Shown here in pieces: positions 34,401 through 37,593 of a stretch of DNA of 37,593 nt; the first letter of the stretch is position 1; every line of letters begins with the position of its first letter. Source of the stretch: Plakobranchus ocellatus (lineage: Eukaryota; Mollusca; Gastropoda; Plakobranchidae); contig BLXT01003738.1 in the NCBI GenBank assembly GCA_019648995.1, positions 939,596 through 977,188 of the forward strand, in the 5' to 3' direction. The notes beneath the pieces are model-generated. The model was given only the letters and a program-made list of their open reading frames with translations, had not been told where the DNA came from and searched no databases. The position numbers were made by a program, and so were the translations under genes.

Positions 34401-36952
34401 ATTGATACATGTACTTATTCTATATAACATAAGCTGTTTTTCAAGCGCTCTTTAGTAGACGTAGTATATCTTGAAATTAGTCCAAATGAGTCATAAGTTG
34501 CCATTTGGCACCTCAAGGCCTCCACATTTCTTTCTTTCTTAAAGTGAAAGTTTGTTGATGTTTTACTCTCTTATATATTATTTTCAAAAAAGCTATAGAA
34601 TTCAGACTCAGAGCAATATTTATAGAATAGAAAATTTGGCTTTTAACATATCTCATGGTAAAGCGAAGTTAAGGTAATTGTGAATTTTTGCCCATTATCA
34701 CATAAGATACCTTACGTCCAGCATCGCATGGATCTCTCTTAGTCAAGTATTTTGCAAAGCTATGCTAAAAGCCCTTTTTCACCTATCTTAAAATTCAAGG
34801 CCTGGAAATCACTATTGCACAAAGTAGTAGAAAAAATTCTTCAGAAACAAAATATACTAAGAAGAAAAAATCACATGCACAGCAGTCCTGACCACCTGTC
34901 ACAGTGTCATTTAGTAGTTTTAAATATAAGCTTTGCAGTGCTGAAACTAGATGGGGATACTTTGATTCTGTATGTGATAAGAGGTTTTAAGTTTCATTGA
35001 ATGGCTATAGAAAAAATTATTTTAAATTTGTTTTTGAAAAAACCATGCGCCAGTCTACTTTTTAGAATAGGACTAAAAATACATATCGATGGCGGGTATA
35101 TCAAGCCTCTCAATTGCCTTCTTAGTAACCAGGTACTTACGAGGTTTGATGCGCTTGCCATCAATGTGGCCTTGTGTCATGTCAACATATTAAATATCAC
35201 GGAAGGTGAACTTTAAATAAAGCATTGAAACTTAGCATCTATGTTTTCCAGGCATTTCTATTGATGCCCCTTATCGCAAGACAATCTTGGAGGTGTCTGC
35301 CACTGATGTGGATGCAGGAGATGACACCCGAATTCGCTACAGCTTGGAACCATCATCACAGGCCCAAGGCTTTGGCATTGATCCTGTTGTTGGCTCTCTC
35401 TACAACACAAAGTCCTTTAGAAATGCTCAGCGCAGCTATGAGCTAGATGTGCTTGCAACTGATACTTTAAACACTCCAGCAAGAGCTAAGGCTATGGTGA
35501 GAACAAAAGTTTTGGCAATTCAAGTCTATAAAGCTTGTGCCTGGGGCATTCTTTTAAAGGCAGCCAGACTTTAGCTTTCTCTTTCTACCAATGTTGCTAT
35601 GGTGAGAACAAAAGCTTTGGCAATTCAATTCAAATAAAGTCCTTAAAGCTTGTGTCTGGGGCATTCCTTCTAAGGCAATCAAAGGTTCTCTTTTCTGTCA
35701 ATTTGTTTTTGCTTGAAAAGAGAAATCAAAGCATAGCTGTGGATAGATGCTTGTGTAAATCTAATAGGTTAATACATATAGATTAACAGAATCCAACCTA
35801 TTGCTTGTATTGCATGACCATTCCCTGATCCTTATGCATTCAGAGGCACCTTTAGATATATGTATATAAACCATCTCTTATTGAATATTTTTGTTAGTGT
35901 TGCCATTAGTGCACTAATAGGGAAGGGTCAAATAATTCATGAATAACAGCCGGTTTAGAATGATCTGGCTTTGTGTTGAATTATCTGCATTACAGGGTTT
36001 AATAGACAAGTGATTGAAGTTCTGATTTAAGCCAGAATATTCTTTTTCTCTTTTTTTGAAAATATGTTATTGAGCAAAATGGCCATGAAATTTACATTAT
36101 TTACATTTGTGCTCTATAACTACAAGTAATAGGATATATAACTTAAAGCTCCAAGCATTAATCAATGAGTTGCTCTTCACAAGTAGAGGCTAAACATCAA
36201 CATGTTCATTTGACCGTCATGTTTCATTGCTTTGTTTTACAGGTTTTTGTCACCTCACCATCAAATGTGGTCAAGTTGAAGGTCAACAGGGCTCTTACTG
36301 ATGTACAGCCTTTCAGCGAGCAACTGGTGAAGTAAGTGATAAATAGCAGAGGATTTGTTGCTGCTTTTTTATGATTTAGACATGTGGCCCAACACAGGAA
36401 AACCAGAAGTCACAAATCAAGTTCCCATTTAATTGGATTTCAGTAGAAAAGTCCAAAAAAATTTAGAAATTCCAGATGTCTCTAAGCATTTTGTCAATGG
36501 ATTGTCAAAACTTCGTGCAGACAGTGTTTATGAGAAGTCTCTACACACTTAGTCTTAATGCTTATGCCTGATTCAAGTTTTTCTGTGCTCCATCACATTT
36601 AGATTTGTCTTCCAGTTAACATTTTGAGACAAGTTGTAAGGAAATCAATATTGTGAATTATGTTTTAAAAAGGGAGGGCATATTTCAAAATAAAATTTGT
36701 CTTTGTTTATAGTGCTTTAAAAAAAAAAGATATATTGAAACGGTTGTATATTGAATAAAAACTAGTGCAGCCTTAACCATTCACCACAAAAAAAACTCGT
36801 TAAGATAATTCAAGTGAGAAACTTATCGATTATTTCTAAAATCTCTATTGTTTTAGCACACTTGAGGGCACATCGAATGCTGACATTGCCTTTGCATGCA
36901 TTGACAACATGCGTAACCATATCGATGATGATGGTGATGAGGTTCTCACTGC
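4400..36952 (+). CDS. Giant non-classical cadherin (CDH23/Cad87A-like), 35 coding exons, 3' end outside window
   Basis: Span of the whole recognised coding region; exons are listed separately. The product is a single-pass adhesion receptor of the cadherin superfamily, secreted through the ER by a signal peptide and expected to bind Ca2+ between tandem EC repeats. Seen: signal peptide 1-20; 14 EC repeats with DxD/DRE/DxNDN-type motifs (approximate residues 25-124, 127-236, 241-352, 357-468, 473-584, 588-697, 701-813, 817-931, 936-1039, 1043-1151, 1155-1266, 1269-1378, 1382-1508, 1512-1606); then a non-cadherin segment from about 1607. All 34 introns within the span are GT-AG and join in frame (21 of the 35 exon ends are phase 0, 10 phase 1, 4 phase 2). 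Calling it CDH23/Cad87A-like rests on repeat number and the juxtamembrane domain. FAT, Dachsous and other large cadherins are alternatives. No transmembrane segment is reached. Confidence 0.93.
4984..5073 (+). CDS. Cadherin exon 2: signal peptide end and start of EC1
   Basis: Residues 15-44. It completes the signal peptide (V-G-V-I-D-A then Q21, a plausible signal peptidase site after Ala20). It then opens EC1 with N-glycosylation sequon N-Y-S and the strand-A-like FEELFPVG segment, equivalent to the xPExxPVG motif. Acceptor TTTCTAG, donor GTAAGTG, phase 1 on both sides. The following 706-bp intron holds no recognised element. Confidence 0.88.
5780..5928 (+). CDS. Cadherin exon 3: core of EC1
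   Basis: Residues 45-94. It carries the Ca2+-binding ATDPDG motif (53-58) and the typical [19 protein letters not shown] block (D89-F90-E91 is the DxE calcium motif). Acceptor TTTTACAG, donor GTGAGT, exit phase 0. The next intron (5929-7339) contains an unclassified complex segment listed separately. Confidence 0.93.
6115..6830. other. Unclassified complex segment in intron 3, possible old mobile element
   Basis: This part of the intron has more balanced base composition than its surroundings. It includes a stretch (6630-6790) whose broken plus-strand frames read [30 protein letters not shown]. Stops occur in every frame and no family is recognised. A decayed transposon is the likeliest explanation, on composition only. 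Confidence 0.3.
7340..7387 (+). CDS. Cadherin exon 4: EC1 strand F
   Basis: Only 48 bases (residues 95-110), reading [21 protein letters not shown] is the strand-F xVxxxD motif. Acceptor TTTTTACAG, donor GTAAAT, phase 0 on both sides. It links in frame the DFE motif of exon 3 to the linker in exon 5. The following intron contains a 118-bp tandem duplication. Confidence 0.88.
7432..7664. repeat. 118-bp tandem duplication in intron 4
   Basis: Two adjacent diverged copies (about 7432-7549 and 7550-7664) share the identical core CAGCTAGTGCTGTACAATAT at 7483 and 7601 and end with GGCAATTAGATATTTT. The divergence shows the duplication is not recent. Confidence 0.85.
7800..7886 (+). CDS. Cadherin exon 5: EC1-EC2 linker
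   Basis: Residues 111-139. It contains the canonical linker [10 protein letters not shown] (119-128), the DxNDNxPxF motif that coordinates Ca2+ between repeats, and opens EC2 with FEEISE. Acceptor GATTTCAG, donor GTTTGT (weaker than neighbours). The next intron, 1519 bp, is T-rich; a GTT microsatellite lies near 9149-9167 and nothing else is recognised. Confidence 0.9.
9406..9504 (+). CDS. Cadherin exon 6: first half of EC2
   Basis: Residues 140-172. It reads [21 protein letters not shown] then Cys166 and a glycosylation sequon N-S-S. DVEDLD is the DxD calcium position of EC2. Acceptor after a long T tract (TTTCAG), donor GTAAGC, phase 0 both sides. The 484-bp intron after it shows nothing recognisable. 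Confidence 0.9.
9989..10123 (+). CDS. Cadherin exon 7: second half of EC2
   Basis: Residues 173-217. Cys177 may pair with Cys166 of the previous exon. The block ending [10 protein letters not shown] holds the DxE motif, followed by strand F ([10 protein letters not shown]). Acceptor CTTTTTAG, donor GTGAGT, phase 0. The intron after it contains a 42-bp minisatellite. Confidence 0.92.
10357..10595. repeat. 42-bp minisatellite in intron 7
   Basis: Five to six degenerate head-to-tail units of 41-42 bases start at 10357, 10399, 10441, 10482 and 10524, with a partial unit after. Each carries a variant of CACAATCAGTCCACATATCA followed by a variant of GGCATTAGCCAAAT. No coding or regulatory role is visible. 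Confidence 0.85.
10870..10983 (+). CDS. Cadherin exon 8: EC2-EC3 linker
   Basis: Residues 218-255. Contains [11 protein letters not shown] (linker; the third position of NDN is Ser) and the start of EC3 (IINEELPIG across the splice). Acceptor ATCTCTAG, donor GTAAGT, phase 0. The 813-bp following intron has a (TA)n run at 11260-11282 and no other recognised content. Confidence 0.92.
11260..11282. repeat. (TA)n microsatellite in intron 8
   Basis: Uninterrupted TA dinucleotide run of about eleven units, within an intron. Confidence 0.9.
11797..11875 (+). CDS. Cadherin exon 9: EC3 first part
   Basis: Residues 256-281 plus one base. It reads [24 protein letters not shown], where AEDTD supplies the DxD motif. 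Acceptor CACAACAG is pyrimidine-poor but the frame and motif fit exactly; donor GTGAGT, exit phase 1. The intron after it carries a G-run at 11925-11940 and a LINE fragment. Confidence 0.9.
12100..12885 (+). mobile_element. LINE fragment in intron 9: RNase H and 3' zinc-finger-like region
   Basis: Broken plus-strand frames match the end of a non-LTR retrotransposon ORF2. There is RNase H-like sequence [18 protein letters not shown] at about 12438-12491 (the family HCxIPGNExADxLAKEG block with the Asp that contributes to the active site). This is followed by [20 protein letters not shown] (about 12678-12740, the Cys-x-Cys-G-x-G motif). The last part, [18 protein letters not shown], ends at a stop near 12880. 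Stops and frameshifts make it inactive. The element also fills the stretch with short open frames around 12107-12304. Confidence 0.8.
13610..13725 (+). CDS. Cadherin exon 10: EC3 middle
   Basis: Residues 282-320. It reads [20 protein letters not shown], the standard F-x-I-x-P-x-TG-x-L block with DYD as a DxE variant, then PFELIIK. Acceptor GATTTCCAG, donor GTAAGT, phase 1 in and phase 0 out. The next intron holds a LINE tail with a nested SINE and a C-run. Confidence 0.93.
14200..14655 (+). mobile_element. LINE 3' end in intron 10, split by a SINE
   Basis: It begins with [16 protein letters not shown] (to about 14273), is interrupted by an antisense SINE, and resumes with [19 protein letters not shown] (from about 14453). 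It ends, after a frameshift, with [13 protein letters not shown] and an A-rich tail (about 14630-14655). It is the same part of the same kind of element as the intron 9 fragment, but a separate insertion with its own poly-A. Confidence 0.75.
14275..14428 (-). mobile_element. tRNA-derived SINE, antisense, nested in the LINE
   Basis: On the minus strand it shows a pol III A box (TGGCACAGAGG, plus-strand 14407-14417) and a B box (GGTTTGAGTCC, one mismatch from consensus, 14353-14363) about 43 bases further on. It ends in an A-rich 3' tail, seen as T-run 14275-14281 on the plus strand. It is flanked by imperfect 13-base direct repeats, ATTGAAGACAAGG (14262-14274) and ATTGGAGACAAAG (14429-14441), the target-site duplication. 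Confidence 0.75.
14967..14983. repeat. 17-base C run in intron 10
   Basis: Homopolymer of C about 70 bases upstream of exon 11, probably contributing to the pyrimidine-rich context; prone to length error in sequencing. Confidence 0.9.
15057..15260 (+). CDS. Cadherin exon 11: EC3-EC4 linker and EC4 start
   Basis: Residues 321-388. It has a longer strand F-G region with sequon N-I-T, then the fully canonical linker [10 protein letters not shown] (348-357). EC4 opens with Y-E-A-R-I-D-E-N and MTVTDIDS. Acceptor TTATAAAG (unusual A before AG), donor GTAAGG, phase 0. The following 873-bp intron shows nothing recognised. Confidence 0.93.
16134..16289 (+). CDS. Cadherin exon 12: EC4 core
   Basis: Residues 389-440. 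Contains sequon N-H-T, FQIIP, and [15 protein letters not shown] with DYE as the calcium DxE motif. Acceptor AACCCAG, donor GTTTGT, phase 0 both sides. The next intron starts with a CT-rich microsatellite (about 16309-16375) and holds a fold-back element. Confidence 0.92.
16686..16823. mobile_element. Fold-back or MITE-like element in intron 12
   Basis: The left end reads TTAACTCACTGAGTAC and the right end, inverted, reads TAAACTCACTGAACAC, so ACTCACTGA is a terminal inverted repeat. Inside, AATACCATG is also present in both orientations (about 16703 and 16781). The TTAA at the left edge would fit a piggyBac-type target site, but the right edge reads TTTA. It is non-coding. Confidence 0.45.
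16972..17139 (+). CDS. Cadherin exon 13: EC4-EC5 linker
   Basis: Residues 441-496. It carries [11 protein letters not shown] (464-473), a canonical linker apart from Ile for the last Asn, and the first strand of EC5 ending LIIDLN. Acceptor GACCACAG, donor GTAAGA, phase 0. The last 22 bases and the donor are duplicated just downstream (see repeat at 17118-17182). The next intron contains a LINE fragment and the N gap. Confidence 0.92.
17118..17182. repeat. 40-bp-period duplication across the exon 13 / intron 13 junction
   Basis: TTCTCTTATCATAGATTTAAATGTAAG (17118 onward, exon end plus donor) recurs from 17158 with two substitutions in the junction region. One of them turns the donor GTAAG into ATAAG, so the copy cannot splice. 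Confidence 0.85.
17480..18190 (+). mobile_element. Second type of LINE fragment in intron 13
   Basis: Broken plus-strand frames read [11 protein letters not shown], then [13 protein letters not shown], then [20 protein letters not shown], then [19 protein letters not shown], then (shifted) [12 protein letters not shown]. This is the conserved C-terminal block (RPDI, E/K-LTVPY, KYxDL, P-x-EVGxRGFVG, AERASRW) of reverse-transcriptase-bearing elements common in invertebrates. At least two stops and one frameshift show it is dead. Its right side runs into an assembly gap. Confidence 0.7.
18213..18238. other. Assembly gap (26 N)
   Basis: Unknown bases at the right edge of the LINE fragment in intron 13, probably a repeat-induced gap. 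No exon is missing here as far as the frame tells: exons 13 and 14 join in phase 0 with LIIDLN-ATDPEAG, a normal EC sequence. Confidence 0.95.
18371..18444 (+). CDS. Cadherin exon 14: EC5 first half
   Basis: Residues 497-520 plus two bases. It reads [20 protein letters not shown], the DxD motif and the following G-x-x-x-Y strand. Acceptor ATCTTTCAG, donor GTATGT, exit phase 2. The 659-bp intron after it is A/T-rich with no recognised element. Confidence 0.9.
19104..19374 (+). CDS. Cadherin exon 15: EC5 second half and EC6 start
   Basis: The longest exon in the window, residues 521-611. It contains [16 protein letters not shown], a loop between Cys536 and Cys544, the DYE motif (546-548), strand F ([12 protein letters not shown]) and linker [10 protein letters not shown] (578-587), in which the final Asn is Val. 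EC6 begins YILENERV. Acceptor TTTTTTCAG, donor GTGAGT. The following 642-bp intron shows nothing recognisable. Confidence 0.94.
20017..20189 (+). CDS. Cadherin exon 16: EC6 core
   Basis: Residues 612-668 plus two bases. It begins [15 protein letters not shown] (DxD motif), then [17 protein letters not shown] with a sequon. The usual DRE/DYE position reads [10 protein letters not shown], so the acidic pair is displaced or lost. Acceptor GATCCCAG, donor GTATGT, exit phase 2. The next intron contains a GTT microsatellite at 20222-20241 and a 27-bp minisatellite. Confidence 0.92.
20572..20800. repeat. 27-bp minisatellite in intron 16
   Basis: About eight to nine units of the type GATTGTGTTAGCCAGGGTTA plus GTCAGGA follow one another with substitutions and one internally deleted unit. 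It ends about 90 bases before exon 17. Confidence 0.88.
20889..20958 (+). CDS. Cadherin exon 17: EC6 strands F and G
   Basis: Residues 669-692. It reads [23 protein letters not shown], the strand-F VxVRDR motif plus the last strand before the linker. Acceptor TATACAAG, chosen because only this junction (CA|G) preserves frame; donor GTAAGT, exit phase 0. Nothing is recognised in the 557-bp intron after it. Confidence 0.9.
21516..21588 (+). CDS. Cadherin exon 18: EC6-EC7 linker
   Basis: Residues 693-716 plus one base. The linker reads DINNNAPVF, so the usual Asp of DxNDN is Asn; EC7 then starts with the classical SIPENTLG. Acceptor AATTTCAG, donor GTAACC, exit phase 1. The 1366-bp intron after it has a (GT)n tract at 22027-22064, long T/A runs and nothing else recognised. 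Confidence 0.92.
22027..22064. repeat. (GT)n microsatellite in intron 18
   Basis: Interrupted GT/AT dinucleotide run followed by T-rich sequence. Confidence 0.85.
22955..23160 (+). CDS. Cadherin exon 19: EC7 core
   Basis: Residues 717-785. It carries VTATDGDAP (DxD), a glycine-rich stretch [16 protein letters not shown], and [13 protein letters not shown] with NYE at the DxE position. The acceptor at 22953-22954 (TTCAAAAG) is purine-rich near the AG; the AG two bases further on would break frame. Donor GTATGA. The 425-bp intron after it holds nothing recognised. Confidence 0.9.
23586..23715 (+). CDS. Cadherin exon 20: EC7-EC8 linker
   Basis: Residues 786-828 plus one base. It reads [12 protein letters not shown] (classical strand F), then linker [12 protein letters not shown], where DxNDNxP has become DINNRNP, then SITVSEN opening EC8. 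Acceptor CTTTCAG, donor GTAAGT, exit phase 1. The 462-bp intron after it shows nothing recognisable. Confidence 0.93.
24178..24317 (+). CDS. Cadherin exon 21: EC8 first half
   Basis: Residues 829-875. It reads [20 protein letters not shown] (DxD motif DRD), LRYSF, then an insertion with [16 protein letters not shown]. Acceptor CTATCCAG, donor GTAAGT, phase 1 in, 0 out. The 152-codon open frame on the opposite strand here is antisense noise. Intron 21 (459 bp) ends with a 12-C run at 24754-24765 acting as the pyrimidine tract. Confidence 0.93.
24777..24909 (+). CDS. Cadherin exon 22: EC8 second half
   Basis: Residues 876-919 plus one base. It reads [20 protein letters not shown], with DRD at the DxE site, then FNLLVRDVA (strand F). 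Acceptor AAACTAG, donor GTGAGA, exit phase 1. The 781-bp intron after it holds no recognised element. Confidence 0.93.
25691..25900 (+). CDS. Cadherin exon 23: EC8-EC9 linker and EC9 first half
   Basis: Residues 920-989 plus one base. The linker is [11 protein letters not shown], in which the first Asp is Thr. EC9 follows with [11 protein letters not shown], Cys960-T-D-E-D (DxD motif) and a polar insert [13 protein letters not shown]. Symmetrical 1-1 exon; acceptor CCATCCAG, donor GTAAGT. The intron after it is the shortest in the gene, 220 bp. Confidence 0.92.
26121..26287 (+). CDS. Cadherin exon 24: EC9 second half and EC9-EC10 linker
   Basis: Residues 990-1045. It reads [11 protein letters not shown] (DYD motif), [18 protein letters not shown] with Cys1015, and linker [10 protein letters not shown] (1034-1043), where the first Asp is Asn. 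Acceptor TTTTGCAG, donor GTACTC, phase 0 out. The next intron contains an 11-G run at 26358-26368, a 34-bp minisatellite, a (TA)n run and a 23-A run at 27264-27286. Confidence 0.94.
26724..26859. repeat. 34-bp minisatellite in intron 24
   Basis: Four units start at 26724, 26758, 26792 and 26826, each AGGACTAGATGGGGTCTCAG followed by GATGTGTGTTATCT. The last unit is shortened by small deletions. The near identity of the copies suggests recent expansion. Confidence 0.92.
26978..26997. repeat. (TA)n microsatellite in intron 24
   Basis: Short perfect AT dinucleotide run. Confidence 0.85.
27430..27591 (+). CDS. Cadherin exon 25: EC10 first half
   Basis: Residues 1046-1099. It reads [14 protein letters not shown], then [19 protein letters not shown] (DxD motif DLD), then FFSIDEIT ending just before the TGEI turn. 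Acceptor CATTGCAG, donor GTAAGT, phase 0 both sides. The intron after it contains the long triplet repeat. Confidence 0.94.
27897..28140. repeat. Imperfect triplet repeat (GGT/GAT/GAG) in intron 25
   Basis: About 240 bases dominated by GGT, AGT, GAT and GAG triplets, purine/G-rich on the plus strand. Because the period is three and stops are rare in such sequence, long open frames arise on both strands (Gly/Ser/Glu-rich on plus; Ser/Pro/His/Thr/Leu-rich on minus). They are not genes. The flanking cadherin exons join in frame across it. Confidence 0.85.
28440..28545 (+). mobile_element. Very small possible LINE scrap in intron 25
   Basis: The plus-strand frames read K-I-H-W-L-P-I and, shifted, [10 protein letters not shown], resembling the HWLPVxxRIxFKI motif near the end of many LINE reverse transcriptases. 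AGAATGAAGTTTT also occurs twice nearby (28415 and 28508). The match is short and could be chance. Confidence 0.25.
28570..28692 (+). CDS. Cadherin exon 26: EC10 second half
   Basis: Residues 1100-1140. It reads [19 protein letters not shown], with the canonical DRE and a sequon N-A-S, then [17 protein letters not shown]. Acceptor ATCTCCCAG, donor GTAAGT, phase 0. The 517-bp intron after it shows nothing recognisable. Confidence 0.94.
29210..29399 (+). CDS. Cadherin exon 27: EC10-EC11 linker and EC11 first half
   Basis: Residues 1141-1203 plus one base. It contains the canonical linker [11 protein letters not shown] (1145-1155) with Cys1152, then [12 protein letters not shown] and [16 protein letters not shown] (DxD motif DRD). 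Acceptor TTCCTCAG, donor GCAG|GTCAGA, chosen over a later GT because it alone joins the next exon in frame. The intron after it holds a 103-121 bp tandem repeat. Confidence 0.92.
29452..29734. repeat. Tandem repeat of 103-121 bp in intron 27
   Basis: Three diverged units start at 29452, 29573 and 29676 (third partial). Each begins with TGATT, then a TTTTATTGCAAGAT-like block and CTTGCAAC, followed by an A/T-rich part ending in a variant of TATGCCAAACCATAGATGGG. It lies just downstream of exon 27. Confidence 0.8.
30176..30417 (+). CDS. Cadherin exon 28: EC11 second half and unusual EC11-EC12 linker
   Basis: Residues 1204-1284. It reads [22 protein letters not shown], where the DRE site is replaced by RRR, then [13 protein letters not shown] with two sequons, Cys1250, and [17 protein letters not shown] in place of DxNDNxPxF. 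EC12 follows with [12 protein letters not shown]. Acceptor TTCACAG, donor GTAAG, phase 1 in, 0 out. The 694-bp intron after it shows nothing recognised. Confidence 0.93.
31112..31306 (+). CDS. Cadherin exon 29: EC12 core
   Basis: Residues 1285-1349. It reads [20 protein letters not shown] (DxD partly lost, DQN), then [20 protein letters not shown] with a canonical DRE. Acceptor TTTGTACAG, donor GTGAGT, phase 0 both sides. The following 772-bp intron is mostly T-rich, with a purine-rich stretch near 31960-32035. Confidence 0.94.
32079..32186 (+). CDS. Cadherin exon 30: EC12-EC13 linker
   Basis: Residues 1350-1385. It reads [15 protein letters not shown] (strand F) then [15 protein letters not shown], a DxDDNDP variant of the linker. 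Acceptor ATCTCACAG, donor GTAAAA, phase 0. The next intron begins with a 50-bp-period duplication and is otherwise unremarkable over 981 bp. Confidence 0.94.
32211..32301. repeat. 50-bp-period duplication in intron 30
   Basis: Two 41-base copies (32211-32251 and 32261-32301), differing at about two positions, start with AAATGATAAA and end with GTTTGTTCATCATTTC. The first copy lies about 25 bases after the exon 30 donor. Confidence 0.9.
33168..33318 (+). CDS. Cadherin exon 31: EC13 first half
   Basis: Residues 1386-1435 plus one base. An unusually long, Gly/Ser/Asn-rich start ([13 protein letters not shown], then [15 protein letters not shown]) precedes Cys1416 and [19 protein letters not shown] (DxD motif DAD). 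Acceptor TTTGCATAG, donor GTAAAT, exit phase 1. The 491-bp intron after it holds a TA/TG-rich stretch at 33541-33585. Confidence 0.92.
33541..33585. repeat. TA/TG-rich simple repeat in intron 31
   Basis: Mixed ATGTAT/TATATA simple sequence between exons 31 and 32. Confidence 0.7.
33810..34061 (+). CDS. Cadherin exon 32: EC13 second half with furin-type site
   Basis: Residues 1436-1519 plus one base. It contains Cys1451, [20 protein letters not shown] (DED at the DxE site), then an inserted basic loop [12 protein letters not shown] with the furin consensus R-T-K-R (codons 33959-33970), and linker [11 protein letters not shown]. Acceptor ATCCACAG. The donor is taken as GTGAGT at 34062 (giving Cys at the junction). 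A GT at 34059 would give Gly and remove one residue, without a frame change. The intron after it (1190 bp) shows nothing recognised. Confidence 0.9.
35252..35496 (+). CDS. Cadherin exon 33: EC14, the last cadherin repeat
   Basis: Residues 1520-1601. It reads [20 protein letters not shown], then [18 protein letters not shown], then [19 protein letters not shown]. The DxE motif is absent, as expected for a terminal repeat with no following calcium site. Acceptor TTTTCCAG, donor ATG|GTGAGA, phase 0. The exon end and donor are duplicated 105 bases downstream. Confidence 0.94.
35491..35684. repeat. 105-bp-period duplication carrying the exon 33 splice donor
   Basis: GCTATGGTGAGAACAAAAG, the last six exon bases plus donor, occurs at 35491 and again at 35596. 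The similarity continues through AAGCTTGTGCCTGGGGCATTC and its counterpart to about 35684. The second copy keeps an intact GTGAGA donor. Confidence 0.9.
36243..36331 (+). CDS. Cadherin exon 34: end of EC14 and start of juxtamembrane domain
   Basis: Residues 1602-1630 plus two bases. It reads [20 protein letters not shown], then VQPFSEQLV. The first strand closes EC14. The SNVVKLKV strand plus a following helix-like segment matches the beta-alpha start expected of a membrane-adjacent (MAD) domain and is unlike an EC repeat. Acceptor TTTTACAG, donor GTAAGT, exit phase 2. The 525-bp intron after it shows nothing recognised. Confidence 0.88.
36857..36952 (+). CDS. Cadherin exon 35: juxtamembrane domain continued
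   Basis: Residues 1631-1662 plus two bases. It reads [20 protein letters not shown], then [12 protein letters not shown]. The alternating hydrophobic strand ADIAFACI and the acidic loop continue the non-cadherin domain. Acceptor TTGTTTTAG, donor GTGAGT at 36953, phase 2 out. The reading frame is open on leaving the window; no transmembrane segment has yet been encoded. Confidence 0.85.
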
Positions 36953-37593
36953 GTGAGTTATGTTTCACTGTATTTGACCTTGTAATTGTACATATATTGA
37001 ATAACTAGCAAATCCTTATTTTTGAATTATTTTTTTTTTTTTTGGTATTTACAAATGTAAGAAAAATTAGATGCCTGTTGCCTATTACTGTGTGTTTTTT
37101 TTAAATTACTTCTGTTTTGTGACTTTTAAGGCTTGGTTTTTCTGCTCAATGTTTCAAACATTTCAAATATTTGCTGTGTTTTTACTGGAATATTAATGAA
37201 CATTTTTTTTTTCCATATTTCAGGCATTCTTTATTTTCTACTGTCCTTTTAGAATATTATTGTTAAAGCAGTAGTCACTCTTGTGAAAGGCAAAAAAAAT
37301 TTGAGCAGGATTCAAAGATTGGAGATTTTATTTACTTTAATATACTTTAATGTTTTTACTGCTAATGGTAATATATGGTATAAAGAGTTTTGGTTTGTCT
37401 GCCTCTCATTCTGCACTATTATTTTTGTCACTGCTATCAGTAAGTCTTTATTGTTTGAGTGAAGTGATTTTATTTTCTGCCTCTTTCTAACTCAGTCCTT
37501 AAATGTTCCTCTCTATCAGTATGTCCCTATTGTTTTGATAGACTTAAAGCTTTTTTTCTTTTTTTTTTTTTTTTAACTCCGCTGATTTTTTCC
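36953..37593 (+). other. Start of next cadherin intron, no exon seen
   Basis: T-rich sequence up to the window edge. No acceptor followed by an open phase-2 frame with a plausible donor was found, so the next exon, with the rest of the juxtamembrane domain and the transmembrane helix, lies to the right. Confidence 0.7.

Noticed and set aside
35497..35601. Extension of exon 33 to the duplicated donor as the normal form
   Set aside because: The added frame has a TAG at 35572-35574, and the first donor joins exon 34 to give a normal EC14 end. Kept only as a possible rare isoform.
37225..37262. Possible next exon after TTTCAG at 37223
   Set aside because: In the required phase it meets a stop within 14 codons, with no donor and no transmembrane-like or domain-like sequence.

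Overview
This looks like invertebrate (protostome) nuclear DNA. My guess is a heterobranch gastropod such as a planorbid snail. Grounds: AT-rich sequence with many T-runs, GT-AG introns of about 0.2-1.7 kb, decayed non-LTR retrotransposon pieces of a kind I associate with molluscs, and scattered TAGGCCTA and CTAGATCTAG motifs. The lineage guess is inference; the eukaryotic gene structure is seen directly.

Almost everything from about 2.9 kb to the right edge is one plus-strand gene: a giant non-classical cadherin read through 35 coding exons (4400-36952). All 35 join in one continuous frame (4988 coding nt, about 1662 residues) without a frameshift or stop. The order is: signal peptide (residues about 1-20), about 14 extracellular cadherin (EC) repeats (about 25-1606), and the start of a non-cadherin membrane-proximal domain resembling the membrane-adjacent domain (MAD) of CDH23 and PCDH15. 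The transmembrane segment, cytoplasmic tail and stop codon lie beyond the window. The repeat count and juxtamembrane fold suggest the CDH23 / insect Cad87A-like group, but orthology cannot be settled from here.

Layout: 1-2860 is non-genic, with a LINE remnant near 461-800. 2864-3149 is a candidate promoter and 5' untranslated exon. 4382-5073 holds the translation start and signal peptide. 5780-35496 encodes EC1-EC14. 36243-36952 encodes the start of the juxtamembrane domain. 36953-37593 is the beginning of an intron that runs out of the window.

The introns carry the accessory content. There are fragments of RNase-H-bearing LINEs (introns 9 and 10, the latter with a nested antisense tRNA-derived SINE), a LINE fragment of another type (intron 13, next to a 26-N assembly gap), a fold-back/MITE-like element (intron 12), three minisatellites (introns 7, 16, 24), a long purine-rich triplet repeat (intron 25), and several local tandem duplications. 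Two of these duplications cross exon-intron junctions.

In the protein, the most notable points are an EC11-EC12 junction that has lost most calcium ligands, a furin-type RTKR site in EC13, and several repeats with likely intra-repeat disulphides. I saw no second protein-coding gene, no functional tRNA or rRNA gene, and no CRISPR array.
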